From Morella rubra (taxonomy: Eukaryota; Streptophyta; Magnoliopsida; Fagales; Myricaceae): a stretch of 64,000 bases of DNA. The DNA lies in contig CM025852.1 in NCBI GenBank assembly GCA_003952965.2, forward strand, positions 28,378,675-28,442,674, read 5' to 3'. Made by a program: the position numbers and the translations under genes. Of this stretch, positions 11,629-24,600 are shown piece after piece (positions within the stretch are counted from its first letter, which is position 1; every line of letters starts with the position of its first letter). Below the pieces are notes generated by a model that had not been told where the DNA came from, searched no databases, and was given only the letters and a program-made list of their open reading frames with translations.

Positions 11629-14422
11629 TTAGAAGCGCAGGTCATCACCGCCAACAGAAACAGAGCTGGAACCTGCGGCATTATTTCGCTCGGCGTGACA
11701 AAGTTGACGAAGTTTGGTTGGTACATACCAAATGGATAGACGCGGGTGTGCGTTGAAAATGGCATCAATGTCCCACCCTTGGCGTGCTGCTATGGCCACC
11801 AGAGGCTTGTAGCATGCTTGCCTCCACGCCCCAACATTCTCTCCTCTTTCCTTGAAAGTTCTTCTCAGTGCATTGGACACTTCCTCGTCGATGCAGTGCA
11901 GCGCATAACAATGCACGTAGTGTCGCATTTTGGGCTTGTTAATGTAGCTCGCTCCAGCCTTCTTGGCATACCTGAAGACTTGGTTCGTCACCTGTATAGG
12001 GCATAGACAAATGACAAATCAGTAATGCTACCATACAATTATCACAAATCCTTTGCTGTCAGCCTGTCACGATATATTCACGGGGCGGTTTTATGATCAG
12101 TAAGTCACAACCCATGTGTTATAAATCTTTGAAAATTGCAAAAGAAAAAATCTTTGAAAAGTGAGGGAGTCATGGAGATGGCTTAATTAGAGGCGAGTCC
12201 AAAATATGTGGGTACCCCTACTTCCAGCATAAACATCAGGCATGGCACTTAACAAATGATCATCTCATGCCGGATAAAGGTAGAGTTAAGAGCTAGCGCA
12301 CGAATGATTACACAGATATGAGATGAATGAGCAGGAGATCCTCCATTTTCGTTTCAAATCATGAAAGGCAATCACGTATAGACTGTAGGCAATAGATTCC
12401 TGTATAAGGTAAGCTTTAGTGCATGATTGTTTCTTTCTCTTATTTTTCTTGACTAAGCATGTATTCCGTAAGCCTAAACTGGCAAAAGAGGGAATAACCC
12501 TTGATAGAGTCTAGCGATGATATTACTCAAATAACTGTGTCATGCCATTATCTAACCTAATACCGTATGCCAAGGAAAGAAAAATAAAAGGGAGTAGGAG
12601 GGTGTGTTTTTTTGCCAAAAAACGAGAGGGCCATAATTCGAGGTTGGTCTATTATGTATTAATTGTTTCTAGCTAGTTCTGCTCCATCAAATTCATGAAT
12701 GAAATCAAACCCGTAAAGAAGATCAGCTTTTTGGCTTCTGCGCTTGAATAAGAAAAGCGTGCTAAGGATACGCAAAAAGTCCAGGATGTAATAGAAGGGG
12801 TTCCTATTGCTTAGAAACTAAGAACCAGCTGTCACAATAGGGATATGCCACCCCACGGTTTTAACTGGAAAAATGTACATGCACAAAAAGAAGTGCCCCT
12901 CTACATCTTCAGCCGACCAGCCGCGCCCAACACCCACTCCTCCTCCTCTCGTCACATTTGTTTTCCGGAGCAGCGTCAGCTTAATTCTACTCTTATTAAT
13001 CTCAAGGGTGCCAAGAGCGTTTCAGACTTGAGGGTAGAGATAGATATAGGGTTGCAGAGCGCGCACTCAGAGACTCGCATATAGCCATATATTATACATA
13101 CATATGAAAGCGTGGATGTACCTTAGTGGGGCATTTTTCACCGCGCTCCTTTGCAATATTCTGGACCTGGATCAAGAAATCACGACACTGCTCGTAGAGA
13201 TGGAAGAGGTAATCAAGACCGTTCTTCTTGCCTCGTGCCACCTCACCGGGCTCCGTTACTATGAAGGGATGCTCCCGCTGTCTCTCACTTCCACCGCTAT
13301 TTCCATTACCATTGTCAACATCGTCCGCGCCCTCGTAATCATAATCAACGTCCGGTACCTTCCTCTGGCTCTTCCTCCGCCGCTGTCTCCTTCTCTCTCC
13401 AGCCGCCACCACTTCCCACGTCCCACCTCCTCCGCTTCCCACCACTTCCTTCTCCTGTTGCACAGGCTCTTCGGACAGTCCTGTCAACCATGCCATGCAC
13501 GATAAATGACAACTGTAACAAGTCCCTCGAATACTTTTGCAAAGAACCAACAAAAAAAGATAATACTGTTTAACTTTTTCATAAAAAACGAGAGCGGAAA
13601 TTTGATTCCGGACTATTCTGCTTCCGCAGTTAACCTGAGAAGTGAGAACTATTGACTTTAATATCAATCAAGATAGCTACTATTATTAATGTAAACACGA
13701 TACTTCTAGCTGTCATTCGAACTGTTCCTTTAAGTAAATGTTAAAAGTAAAGTCCAAGAACTCATATGATCGTTTTCTCTCGTTGCTATGGCATCGCACA
13801 AAAATTTCAGATGTTTCACGTAATGTGTGAAACCGTTTACCTTGCTGAAAACCGAAAAAAAAAACAGAGATACAACCAAAAAAGGGAAAACAACGATAAA
13901 TTGTTTGATTGGTAATACAGTATGACCTATTCAATAAAAGTAAATATAGAGTGTAAGCAAACAAGTATAACCTTCTTGGGAGAGAGCATCGAAAGCGTTG
14001 GTGGTGGTGTCGGCGGAGAGCAGGTGACGACGGCGAGAGTCCTCCTCATCGAGGCGTCTGCGCTCGGCTCTAACTGCAGCTTTGATACCGTATCTCTCCC
14101 CAACAAGAAGGTCCCACCTGAATATCTGAGAGAGGCTGTTCATCATGTCATCCAGCTCATCGTCCTTCATGTCCAACAGCGTACTTACCGTGAACCCTAG
14201 CTCTGCTATCCTCGCCGCCGTGTAGTATCTGATCCCGTAAGCCTGGAATAAGTCCTCAAGCCCACCCAGCTCCCTCGGCCGCATCGAGTATGACGCAGCC
14301 GCAGCTGCTGGAGGTGGGGGTGGTGCTTGAGGAGCCACCGCTTCTAGCAGCCGGTTCGGAGGAGGGACTACCCCTCTCGGGTCCCACTTGAACAAACTCG
14401 CAGTGAAAGGATCGGGATCCAT
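11629..14422 (-). CDS. LFY: LEAFY/FLORICAULA floral meristem identity transcription factor, 390 aa
   Basis: Three exons on the minus strand, 13972-14422, 13122-13480 and 11629-11991, join in frame with GT-AG borders to 390 codons, the usual LEAFY size and exon layout. It begins [17 protein letters not shown]. The N-terminal SAM-like oligomerisation domain contains [21 protein letters not shown] basic, low-complexity linker ([12 protein letters not shown] and an acidic patch) leads to the helix-turn-helix DNA-binding domain, with [40 protein letters not shown] and [15 protein letters not shown] specifies floral meristems by activating APETALA1 and floral organ identity genes in the nucleus. 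The protein looks complete, with no breaks. Intron 1 is 491 bp and intron 2 is 1130 bp. The start at 14422 is the only ATG at the conserved N-terminus. Confidence 0.98.
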
Positions 14423-14437
14423 CTCAAACACCTTCAA

Positions 14438-16826
14438 AGTCTACAACTGCTTATTTTGTAACTCTCTCTATGCTTATTTTTCACTCTCTCTGTGTGACTC
14501 TCGACTCCTGCAAGAACTGCAATGTTTTTTGTAGGGGTGGGGGTGGCAAGCTGTCGTGTCCTGCATAACTTTTGGTTTCCGAAACTACCCCTCTCGTCCT
14601 TTATCTGACCGATAAGGAGTATCCTCTGTGGTGCTTTTTCTTTTTCTTCTTTTTTTTCAAAACTAGTTCTAATTTTTTGGATCGACGCTGCTCTAATATT
14701 GAAACTTTAGCAGTTTGCTTGATAGTCCAATACACCATCAAGTTTCACCATGCCAGATCTCTTGTCTGTTTCTTCTTTCTTTCGCGGCTTTAAAGGGAAA
14801 AATCAACACTATCATATTGAGATTCACAGAAACACGCGACGTGTAGGTTCCCGCAGAATGTTGTCATATAAAAGTGCAAGAAAATTGTTTTGTCACTGAT
14901 CTTTCAGTGTAATTTGTCCACGCAAAAAATGGAAAGACATCTGATCGGCCTGCAATCTCATGCACTTTGTAACGACCACCTGATTGAGGTTTGGAGAGCT
15001 TCGTGTCCGTGTATACTGTGTACATACAATACTTGTATATTGAAAAGGCAGTCTAACTGTGATGGTTTGTTTGCCTCTTAAGTTAAGATGTCAACTTCGA
15101 CAAGCATATGATTTTCTGAAGGAAATTGACCGACAAGGTACCCTCGCAAAAATTCGGAGTTGACTGTTTCAAATTGCAAACAGGAAAGAATGTTTGTGTC
15201 GTGTTACTGAGGGGCGGAACCAGAGGGGTGCAAAGGGTGGCGGCCGACACCCATTGCTGTTAGAAAAAAATAATTTACATGTAGTTTTTTTTTTTTAAAA
15301 AAAAAATTAAAAGATGACCTGAGCCGATAACTATAAACCCAAATTAATTTGGAGAGATTCTTATTGAGCTTCGAAATATTAGAAGTCTTACAATAAAGAT
15401 GATCATTTCACCTTTAAAGTTCGACACCTAACTCACTCGTGTACGTTGGGTGAGAATATAATTAATTGATGAGTTTTTCCAATACACGGTAATCTCTCGT
15501 AGTCTGTTAAGATTCTCAATCCGTATCAGTATGCTTCATTAATTAAGGTAAGTTTTAAGAGGGGTAAAGTAGTCATTTAGGAGGAGGAGATATTGATGCT
15601 CGAGAGCGAAGAGATATATTTAAGTACTACTATTCCTTGGCAACGTAAAAATTTCAGGGAAGTACAGAGACCAGTCAGGTGTTGCAGCGGAGTCAGTTTG
15701 CCAAAGCTCTTCCTCTCTGAAAGGCTGAACTTTGTACTTTCAAAGACACCCTACTTCCCTACCCATGCCATGACTCTTAAGATAAATATATTGTGTCAAG
15801 ATCGGGTGCTTCGGCATCTATCTGCTCTCGTCATTCTTGGCACCATCCGATGCTGACAATCTGAGGAACTGTTTTTTCTGCACATGTCATGGTTCCAATG
15901 GCACTTTTATATATGGCTAGTCCAAGTCCATGTAATCGGTCTGCAATCTAGCTGAACCAGAAAAATGTTAGGACAAAAAAGGAGAGAGCAAAAAAGAAAG
16001 GTGTAAATATATCTTTTTTCCAACTTTATCTTCTTTTCAGAATATTTAAATTTTGGTCAACCCTACGTACCATTCCAAACCAATGGCAGGAAGACACGCC
16101 ACAGTACCCTGCCGGATACTCACAATTCGTCCCCTCTACTGACTGAGTCAGTCGCTCAGGCCTCAGGCTGGCTTACATCAACAGTACTTTACCTTTTACT
16201 TTCTTTGTCCTTTCTTTCCTTCCACAGCTACTGCACTCTATCGTTTGGTTCTCGCCCCCATTTTTTTTTTCGAGCACCGGCGCTTTCTCGTTCCAGTACT
16301 CTTTTTTGTTTCTTTTATCATTTTATTTTATTTTTTGGACAATTATTATTTTATTTATTATTTTGTTTGTCACTAGTATGCATTAATTTGATGTCCTTGC
16401 ACCTAAATTCGTTTCCTTTGAAATGATCATTGTTAAACAAGTGTTGGACACATTAACAGCCACTATGTTTGCTATGTTTCAAGAAAGCAGCAAATGTTGC
16501 TGCAGTTTAATTTCGTCCCCCAAACACTTGAACGGAGCTTTGTAATATATAGGCAAATGCTCTTTACAAAGATTGTTCTTTATAACATGTACGATGTAGC
16601 CGTTACACAACAAAACCCAGGCACCAGTCGTTTACATAACAAAACAGTACATAACCAAAAGGACCGGTCCTTGTCGTTTTCAAGATAACCAAACATGGAA
16701 TTTAAACATATAAGGTGATTCTTTTTTCTTTTCTTTTCTAAAAGACCAAATTGTAGAAAGCACCGAGACATCTGGGAAAATTGCGTGATGTTCTTATTGC
16801 AAAGGAATTATTGTACATGTCCTATG
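14438..16826. other. LEAFY 5' region and intergenic DNA
   Basis: The first one to two kilobases should hold the LEAFY promoter. A stretch from about 15205 (GGGGCGGAACCAG, then a T/A-rich tract) resembles the start of common plant non-autonomous transposons, but I cannot bound it. No coding region is supported. Confidence 0.3.
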
Positions 16827-17550
16827 TGTTGGAGATAATATCATATCAAGATATTGAGATATGATAATTCTTTTACTGTGTTTTGTATTGTCTCTATAAA
16901 TAGAAATTTTAACTTTTAATATATATGAAATTATAATACAAACACAATCATAGAGAACTTTTACAATAGATATAAGTTTTCTAGACCGACCCGCTTAAAT
17001 CTTTATTTATAAGTTGGGTCTAACGGTCCCAAGCTTTTACAACTTACACTTTCAATGAGCATTATGACAAGTCTCTGTGTCTACACATTAACTTTAGATA
17101 CTTTATTTTTCCCCCGGATTTCTATTGTTAGTGTTAGGAAAAAAAAAAAAAAAAAAAAGAGAGGTGAGTGAAAGACAAAGAAAAAAAAAATGAGAAGAAA
17201 AAGAAAAGAAAAGAAGAAGTCATTTTTGTCAATCATCATTCATTGCCTTTATTGGCTATATTTGGTCGTTTATCTATTGTTGTGAAATGCACGACTTGGT
17301 CTATTGGCTATTGTTATTTTGCCCGGTCCACTTCTTAATGATGTGCCTATTATTATTCAAGGCCAGATCACACAATTTCATTTTTCAAACACAAGATTTG
17401 AAAATTCTCCATCTTGTGTTTGAGGGGGCAGTTAGAGATAATATCATATTAAGATAATTTGAAGTTTTGAATCTCGATAACGGTATCAAATAGTTTATAT
17501 CATGATAACTAGAATATCATATCAATCTTGAAATGATATTATCTTTAACA
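16827..17550. mobile_element. Retroelement remnant (Copia-like LTR) with 5-bp flanking duplication
   Basis: CTATG at 16822-16826 and again at 17551-17555 flank a segment that starts TGTTGGAGATAATATC and ends ATATTATCTTTAACA. The left part resembles a short Copia LTR with a TATAAATAG box near 16894-16902. A second, diverged copy of the LTR start lies at about 17431, directly after a purine-rich GAGGGGGCA. The right end reads as the inverse of the left, so the element has LTR-like and TIR-like properties together. No coding sequence remains. Confidence 0.5.
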
Positions 17551-17555
17551 CTATG

Positions 17556-18200
17556 TATGCAGTATGTTGCCGTACTATGGACTTAGCTGGAAATTTACAC
17601 TGCTGTGATTTATGGTTCGACTCTGAAGCAAAAATCTAAAAATTAGCTTGCATCTAAAGACTAAAATCGAGATTACACCAGGCCCTAATGTCAGCTGTAA
17701 TGCGTTGGGGGCCTTAAGGAAGGCCTTAATTGGTATGTGGAACCCTCTTCAAGAGGTGCATATTTCGGGGAGCAATTGGTCCAAGATCGCATACAGAGGG
17801 TCATATGAGATGGACATATGGGAGGAGGAATGGATTTCCAGCCCTGCTGAGCAGTTTCATTAAGGCGGTTCCCTCTATACTTCGAGACTGCCAGACGGGA
17901 GAATTGACCGAAAGCAATGACGTTGGTGATGCAGACGCGTAGACATATCGGGGCACAGGGGGTCACTGGCAGTTTATATCCACGCGCTCCCATCAGCTGG
18001 GATTCCCTCTCTTTCCCTTCCGAGTTCCACTCTGCACGTGGAGGTGCCCCCGTCCCCTCGTCTGTTGATTTACATTGCATAGAGATATTAATAAACCCTT
18101 CTGTGAAATTCTCTTGCTAGTCTAATTTAAAAGGGAACAAGGTTTGTTCTTCTAAGTCGCTACGAACAAAAATGTTATGCTTCTACTAAGTTTGAATTAG
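17556..18200. other. Spacer before the DYW PPR gene
   Basis: No gene recognised. Open frames on both strands at 17690-18120 have no family features. It may hold the promoter, and perhaps a missing first exon, of the PPR gene at 18202. Confidence 0.3.
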
Positions 18201-18201
18201 C

Positions 18202-19791
18202 TTGTGGCTTTGTCATCGACTGCTGGCTTCTTGCTTTCATTTGGATATTAATCAACTGCTCGCCGCTCTTTCAGACCATCAAACTTTCTACTGCGTTCTT
18301 GAAGCCTGCAAACTCTCCTCGAACTCCAGAACTGCTGCCGAAATCCATGCAAGAATCATTCGGTTTGGTTACAGAACCTATCCGTCTCTCATTGCTAATT
18401 TAATATCAACTTACGCACATTGTGATCGCCTCAATCTTGCTCGGCAACTTCTTGATCAAAGTTTTGTTGGGGAATTTGATTTGGTCTTTGTGAACATGAT
18501 TATTGGAAGTCTTATGAAAGCTGGAGAATGTGGTCTTGCCAAGAAGGTATTCTACAAAATGCCCACCCGAGATACGGTAACATGGAACTCAATTATTGGA
18601 GGTTGTGTTAGGAATTCACGTTTCGAGGAGGCGTTGAGATTTTTCAGGGAGATGCTCAGCTCAAATGTTGAACCCGATGCATTTACGTTTGCTCCTTTGC
18701 TGAGTGGGTGTGCACGGCTTGGATCTCTATATAATGCTCAGTGGGTGCATACCGTGATGATTGAGAAAAATATTGAACAAAATCATATACTGGGTGCTGC
18801 GTTGGTAGACATGTACTCCAAGTGTGGTAGAATCCAGTCTGCCAAAGAAATATTTTGTAGTGTCAGGCGTAATGATGTGTCCGTTTGGAATGCAATGATT
18901 AATGGGCTAGCAAGTCACGGTCTTGGTTTAGATGCTATTGCAATATTCTTAGAAATGGAGCTTGAAAAAGCTTCACCCGATTCCATAACATTCTTAGGAA
19001 TTTTAAAAGCATGTAGCCACTGTGGATTGGTTGAAGAAGGTCGCAAGTACTTCGATCAAATGAGAAGCTATTACTCGATTATGCCTCAACTTCATCATTA
19101 TGGAGCAATGGTTGATCTATTGGGGCGAGCAGGGCTTCTAGAAGAGGCTTTTGCTGTTATCGATTCCATGCCCATGGAGCCAGATATTGTTATATATAGA
19201 GCTCTTCTTAGTGCTTGCAGAACTTACAAGAAGCCAGAATTAGGGGAAGCTGCAATTGTAAATATCTCCCATCTCAGAAGTGGAGACTACGTGTTGCTGT
19301 CTAATATCTATTGCTCAATTAACAGATGGAACAGTGCAGAGAGAGTGAGAGAAGCGATGAAAAAGACAGGAGTCCGAAAAAATCGTGGAAAGAGTTGGGT
19401 TGAGTTGGTGGGTACCATTCATCAATTCAAGGCAGGTGATCGGTCACACCCTGAAACAGAAGCAATATACGGGGTGTTAGAAGGGTTGATCCAACGGATC
19501 AAGTTTGAAGGATTTGCCTCTGTGACGGAGTTGGTTTTGATGGATGTCTCTGACGAGGAGAAGGGGGAAAGCTTAAATTATCATAGTGAAAAGTTGGCAT
19601 TGGCTTTTGCAATCCTAAAAACTAGTCCGGGAAAAGAAATTAGGATTTTCAAAAACCTGAGAATTTGTCATGATTGTCATTGTTGGATAAAAGTGGTTTC
19701 CACAGTATTGAGCAGAGTGATAATTGTGAGGGATCGCATCCGTTTTCACCGGTTTCAAGGTGGCTTTTGTTCTTGTGGAGATTACTGGTAG
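18202..19791 (+). CDS. DYW-class pentatricopeptide repeat protein (At5g50990-like)
   Basis: The 529-codon open frame has PLS-type PPR units (for example RDTVTWNSIIGGCVRNSRFE), an E/E+ region and a complete DYW domain. Deaminase-like residues are HSE at 461-463 and CHDC at 489-492, and the protein ends CSCGDYW. Such proteins act in mitochondria or plastids as C-to-U RNA editing factors; the PPR tract selects the RNA and the DYW domain supplies the deaminase. From memory, the closest Arabidopsis relative is At5g50990. The first codon here is TTG, preceded by an in-frame stop, and the first in-frame ATG is at 18496 (codon 99), inside the repeat tract. The true start is therefore unresolved: an upstream exon joining at the AG at 18199-18200, a frameshift, or loss of the transit peptide. 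Confidence 0.93.
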   Translation: MWLCHRLLASCFHLDINQLLAALSDHQTFYCVLEACKLSSNSRTAAEIHARIIRFGYRTYPSLIANLISTYAHCDRLNLARQLLDQSFVGEFDLVFVNMIIGSLMKAGECGLAKKVFYKMPTRDTVTWNSIIGGCVRNSRFEEALRFFREMLSSNVEPDAFTFAPLLSGCARLGSLYNAQWVHTVMIEKNIEQNHILGAALVDMYSKCGRIQSAKEIFCSVRRNDVSVWNAMINGLASHGLGLDAIAIFLEMELEKASPDSITFLGILKACSHCGLVEEGRKYFDQMRSYYSIMPQLHHYGAMVDLLGRAGLLEEAFAVIDSMPMEPDIVIYRALLSACRTYKKPELGEAAIVNISHLRSGDYVLLSNIYCSINRWNSAERVREAMKKTGVRKNRGKSWVELVGTIHQFKAGDRSHPETEAIYGVLEGLIQRIKFEGFASVTELVLMDVSDEEKGESLNYHSEKLALAFAILKTSPGKEIRIFKNLRICHDCHCWIKVVSTVLSRVIIVRDRIRFHRFQGGFCSCGDYW

Positions 19792-20380
19792 TTATCCCCC
19801 AAATAGCCTTCAGGTACCTCCTTCTTGGGACATTCGCAAGTTTGGAGTGCATCTGGAAATCCATCAATTGGCTATAAGCAATTCTAGTTGCTGGTTGACG
19901 TGAAAATCAGGCCATTTAGCGATCAACTTTTGCTGGTAGTCAAAGTGTAAAAGCAGTATATCGGCCTCAGACTTGGCGGACGAAGATTATTGAAATTAAC
20001 ATTGTGAATTTTGAGCACAACCATGTACTTGGCCAAGGGATGAAAACTTGGTCAACACCATTTCGGATTTTGATGCAGCCATGATCAGCTTATATATTAG
20101 GCTAAAGTGCTACCTAGACATGGAAAGAATCAGTACTGATCTCTGTAATCCTAATCAGATAGACGTTGAAAGTACTCAAGTGAAATGGCAATGCTATTAG
20201 AATTTGCTCCAACCAGGCATATATGCGTATACTTGTTACCGCGGATGCATGTGACAAAGAAATTGCCCGGGGCCTGGCATGAGCTACATAACGTTCCTTT
20301 AACAAAAATATACGGAAATTAAGAAAGAGGAGCATTAATTCTTTCATTTAATGTGTTCTTTCCCTTGCATGGTTGTTTAA

Positions 20381-22807
20381 TTAGCCGTCTTGGATTGGTA
20401 CTAATGGCAGTTGGCCTCCGAATAACTCTGGGAGCTGGCTCTCATCAATTGCTTCGAGTAGAGTTGATTTTAGCCTTTTGTTCTCTACAAACAATATCTG
20501 CACAGTCATGCAATATGTACAAATATTAATTGAGCATCCCGTGAGATATGTATACTAGCTAGCACAAGTACTGTAAATGCTGGCATATATATATATATAT
20601 ATAACACCCTACCTGCTTCCATGGTTAATATGAAGATGTACTTGTAATTAATGTTCCATGAAGGTCTAAAACAAAATCTAACCTTCTTCTTGGTATTGTT
20701 GTCGATAAAAGGGTAGACGATTTTCCATACTGTCATAAATATGTAAGGCACGTGAACTAGAAAAACCCTCCCTAGTCTTTCTGGGTAGAAGTCCTGCCAT
20801 TACCATTAATAGTCGCGTTACAAGCCGGGTGAATGTCATGCCACAATGACTTAGTGTTTGTTTGTTTTCACAATGTATATTAGCAGAAGCTGTATTTGGC
20901 TGTATAATCTTCAAGAGTTTCTTAAATATTTTTCTTAATGGATCCTTGATCTTCTGTGGGTGAAGCTTTCAACTGATCCTCTTGCCAGAAAGCAGAATGA
21001 AATGTAGAGGGGAAATCTTAACCTGCAAAATGGATAGAGCTCCAAGGTATCCACGGATGTCACTATTTGAATATCCCCACCCTTGAAGATCGCCGATGAC
21101 CACAAACTTCTCCTGTCCTGGATGCATCCTGGGACATCATCAAGGTTAACTATTACATCCTACTGAGTAATTTGCAATGCAGTTTCTCTGTGATATGCTT
21201 ATGCGTGTGTGCATTTCTGTAGGCAAATGACAAGTGGATTCGTCATATATAAGAAATTAATCAGGTACCTTGAACATAGTTTGTCAAGAGCGTAGACTAC
21301 AAAACCTGTACGTCCAACGACTAACTTGTCTGAGTTAAAATAGCAGTTTAACTTCGACTCTTTATAAACATCGGATTAGAATTTCAAAGCTCCAAAATTT
21401 TATTGAACGCTAATCAAGTCTCTGCTTGAGGCAAGAGCGCCATAGAAAATTTAACTGCTTTGGAAATGTAACAAGAAAGGGAAAAACATACGCTTGAATT
21501 CTTCTATATCTTTGTTCTGAAAATGTCTAGCACCATGGACAACGGCTATTGGTCGCCCTTTTTTATCGTATCCTAGCAGGGATATCTTGTTCTGTGCAAT
21601 TTCATTTGGAACCTGTGATGCAGAAATCGAACCATTGGGAACAAATGTTCGTTTCCAGTCCAAGAACTTGATGAATAGGGCAGAAGCCTTTTTTATATTT
21701 AAATCCCGAGCACGAAGGAATCTTCTAATGGTCACATCATCTACTTCCTGCTCACAGATCAATCACCCCACAGACGAAATGTCAGCACTGGAAATGCAAA
21801 TTATGCGTGGTTAGGTGCTCCAAAGAATACCGCAAATTCATGTATAATATGGTTCGAGAAAGATCTCGTCTTCCTCAAATTTCAGACCAATCTAATGTCA
21901 GCAAATGGTATTTCAAGAATTGACGGTTTAAGGAACTCTCTGGTACTAGTTCAAACTTCAATCTCGGCCATAATCTATGAAGCATTGTCGGTGACACTGA
22001 CATTAAGATACCAAAAGCTGATGAATATCAGCAACAATTATAAGAAATAAGATATATAATATATCAGAGTAATGACTGATACAACATATTTGCTCGGAGG
22101 CATTGCTTGATTTGTGTGCGCTATCGCCAATATCTGGGGCACAACCTACTGATGCCGGGACGTGTTGGCTTTGGCGAGAACTTACAAGGCTCCTGGTATT
22201 GCTAAATGCTCTACCACGAAACTGAGCTATTATGATGGATGGAGACGTCGATTAGTTGATTCATGACCTTGAACAAATTTGCTTAAGACAGCCTTGATTC
22301 CGACGGTGAAGACTGAAGAGAAGCACAGGGGATTTATATAGCTGGCTTGAAGTAAGGAATAGAATGGCTGGCGGTTCAGCTTATATATGCGATTGTGTTG
22401 AGGATAACCATGCATCTTGGTATAGAAAGTTAATTATATAAAGTACTGTTTCCTCGTTATTGCAAGTAATAATCGATCCTCTTGTACCGAAAGAAGAAAT
22501 TACTGAGTTTGCCTCCCACTTTTTCATAATATACCCATCAAAACTGCGAAGCGTACAAAGAGAAACGAGAACAACAAATTAAGCAGGAACTATAGAAAGG
22601 AAGATCTTAGAGAAACTATACGAATTAGGAAGATAGCACCTTGGAGGAGGGATCCTGTCTTTCGACAAAGGCTCTCATAAGACGAATTTTGGTTAGCTCA
22701 GTCTCATTGCTTTTCATGTCGTCATCTTCTTCATATACATGTCTTGCTTGATCTTGTTCTTCTACAGTTTCTATCGACTCAATTACGTTGGAGTTCATCA
22801 CGTTCAT
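20381..22807 (-). CDS. SEC14-like CRAL-TRIO phosphatidylinositol transfer protein, 264 aa
   Basis: Six minus-strand exons, 22640-22807, 21492-21747, 21269-21305, 21023-21128, 20683-20793 and 20381-20497, join in frame to 264 residues. Exon 1 holds ELTKIRLMRAFVERQDPSSK. Exon 2 has the CRAL-TRIO N-terminal helix motif VTIRRFLRARDLNIKKAS. Exons 2-5 form the lipid-binding fold, with GRPIAVVHGARHFQN, DLQGWGYSNSDIRGYLGAL and HVPYIFMTVWKIVYPFID. Exon 6 has FVENKRLKSTLLEAIDESQL and LFGGQLPLVP, then TAA. Family members bind and exchange phosphatidylinositol and other lipids at membranes. The protein is the short, single-domain type without a GOLD or nodulin tail. All borders are GT-AG and no break is seen. 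The exact substrate cannot be told from sequence. Confidence 0.93.
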
Positions 22808-22929
22808 AACTTCCCCGTTTCTCTCCCAGTGCTGTCTATTTTTTCCTTCCTTTTCTCTCAGAACACGACGGAGGGGACTAGGAACGGCTGTAGAATGGAA
22901 ATATTAGCCGCCTTTAAATAACTTCAGAG

Positions 22930-24450
22930 GAGACTCAGGAGAGTAGAGACTTCCACATAGCATTGGCAACAAAAGAGAGTTTTAAGCAGCCGGTGCATGA
23001 GGCCCATTTCGGATTTCCCTCATCCAACTAATTAATTCTGTGTTGTCACTTTGTGGTTTACTTTTGAGTTGAAGTTAGCCCCATCCTCTGTTCTGATAGT
23101 CGGTTACTATTAGACGTTAGAGAAAGAGAGACAGACAATAAAAGTTTTTTGGACGGTGCTTGACGCCACGAAGGAGAGGTTAGGTGAGACAAAGAACATG
23201 TACATCTTGTGTTCCGTGACAGTAAACATCACACATGTTGCCCTCATGACTTGGTGGGCTGTGGGTTTAGGGAAGAATAATATTCTTCTGTTTATGTGAC
23301 GAGGGCAACTCTATGCGCTCAATCGACTATCTCCGTAGTTATGATGCGTAATAAGTTCATCCCGACGGAGTGGTAAAACAGTGCTACGTATTTTGGATAC
23401 GTGCCTGATGGCGAATAAAAGAAGAGTCACGACATCAGTAGAGGAGCGGTAGCGGTTGATTGTCTGTAATCACCTCAGATGTCAACTTCCATAAGCAAAG
23501 CAAGCAGTGGCGGACCCGGCTCGGTTCTCCCAGAATACAGTACTATTGTGAATTTAGCTTAGAACAGTCAAAGACAAAATATAGTGCTGCTCCGCCTCAC
23601 AAATATCAAGTTTATTTAATTTGATTGTTAAAATTTTGAAACATGGAAGTCGGTGAAAAAGTGAAAATAATGTATGGGATTTGGTGAAAACATGAAGATA
23701 AAGAAGATTTGAATGAATATTATAATTAAAAAGAATTATTTGATGGAGAAAAATAGATTATTTTATAATTTTTTTAATTAGCCCAAAATTTTAGGGTGCC
23801 AAAAATTCTACAATCAAACATCTAAACCTTGAATATTGATGGGAATAGATTTTTCGGCCCTGAGAAATGATCGCTACTGCTGAGGCCCAATGAGAAAGGA
23901 AACGGGTCCAGGGCCGGATAGAAAAGGCTGAGATCCATCCTAATGCAAACAAATTCTCGTCGACCGCAAATTAGCCATTTAGGAAAGACTGACAACCCAC
24001 TTAAATGAGGGTTGCGTCAAGCATGAAAAGGTGCATGATGAAAAATAACCATCATAAAAGAAAAAAAGGAACAGGGGGCTAGGATCCGAAAAAAAGGAAG
24101 GATGAAGCTATTAGGCTGGGCCAGCAAGCCCCTAGCCCAGATGGGAAAGAGGAAGGATAAATTGAGGAAGAAAAGGGCAGAAAAGGTACGCATACGCTCT
24201 CTCACACACACTCTACCACTCATAATCAAACCAGTAAATAAAAAGATATAGAAAAATGGCAACTAACAAAGTCATCGGAAAAATCCCCCTATAGGAAGGG
24301 CTCCGGGTCCTAATTTATTTTCTTTACTTATAGGAGGAAGGAAAGAGAGCTTAAGCCTTTCAATTCATCCCAAGCGCTGGACCTCAAGCTCAACTTCTCG
24401 GGCTCTTGGCCTAATGGACATTGCGATAGGCCGGTTAAAAATGACTTCAT
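22930..24450. other. Intergenic, no gene recognised
   Basis: Probable promoter of the SEC14-like gene near 22930, then AT-rich spacer. GCAGTGGCGGACCCGG at about 23505 resembles the start of common plant transposable elements, but no partner end was found. Confidence 0.3.
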
Positions 24451-24454
24451 CAAA

Positions 24455-24600
24455 TACATTTTTTTTTTTTATCAAAACTACTGCAAAACTTTATTAACAG
24501 AAAACAAAGAGAATCACACAGCACACTAGGGGATCAGTCCCAGTATAGATCCAAAATAGGTTCGGAACACAGCTTAGAAAACAATGAGGTTGCCTCTAAC
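24455..24600 (-). mobile_element. Possible LINE 3' end
   Basis: On the minus strand the segment reads GGGACTGATCCCC, then AATAAAGTTTTGCAGT, then a run of As (T-run at about 24461-24470). This is the form of a plant LINE 3' UTR with its poly-A tail. No coding part is attached. Confidence 0.4.

Noticed and set aside
13104-13505. 133-codon plus-strand open frame
   Set aside because: It is the antisense of LEAFY exon 2, whose biased codons suppress stops on the other strand.
22185-22240. tRNA-like string (minus strand TAGCTCAGTTTCGTGGTAGAG)
   Set aside because: It resembles a D-arm/A box only. No B box, anticodon arm or acceptor stem follows, and it lies in a SEC14-like gene intron.
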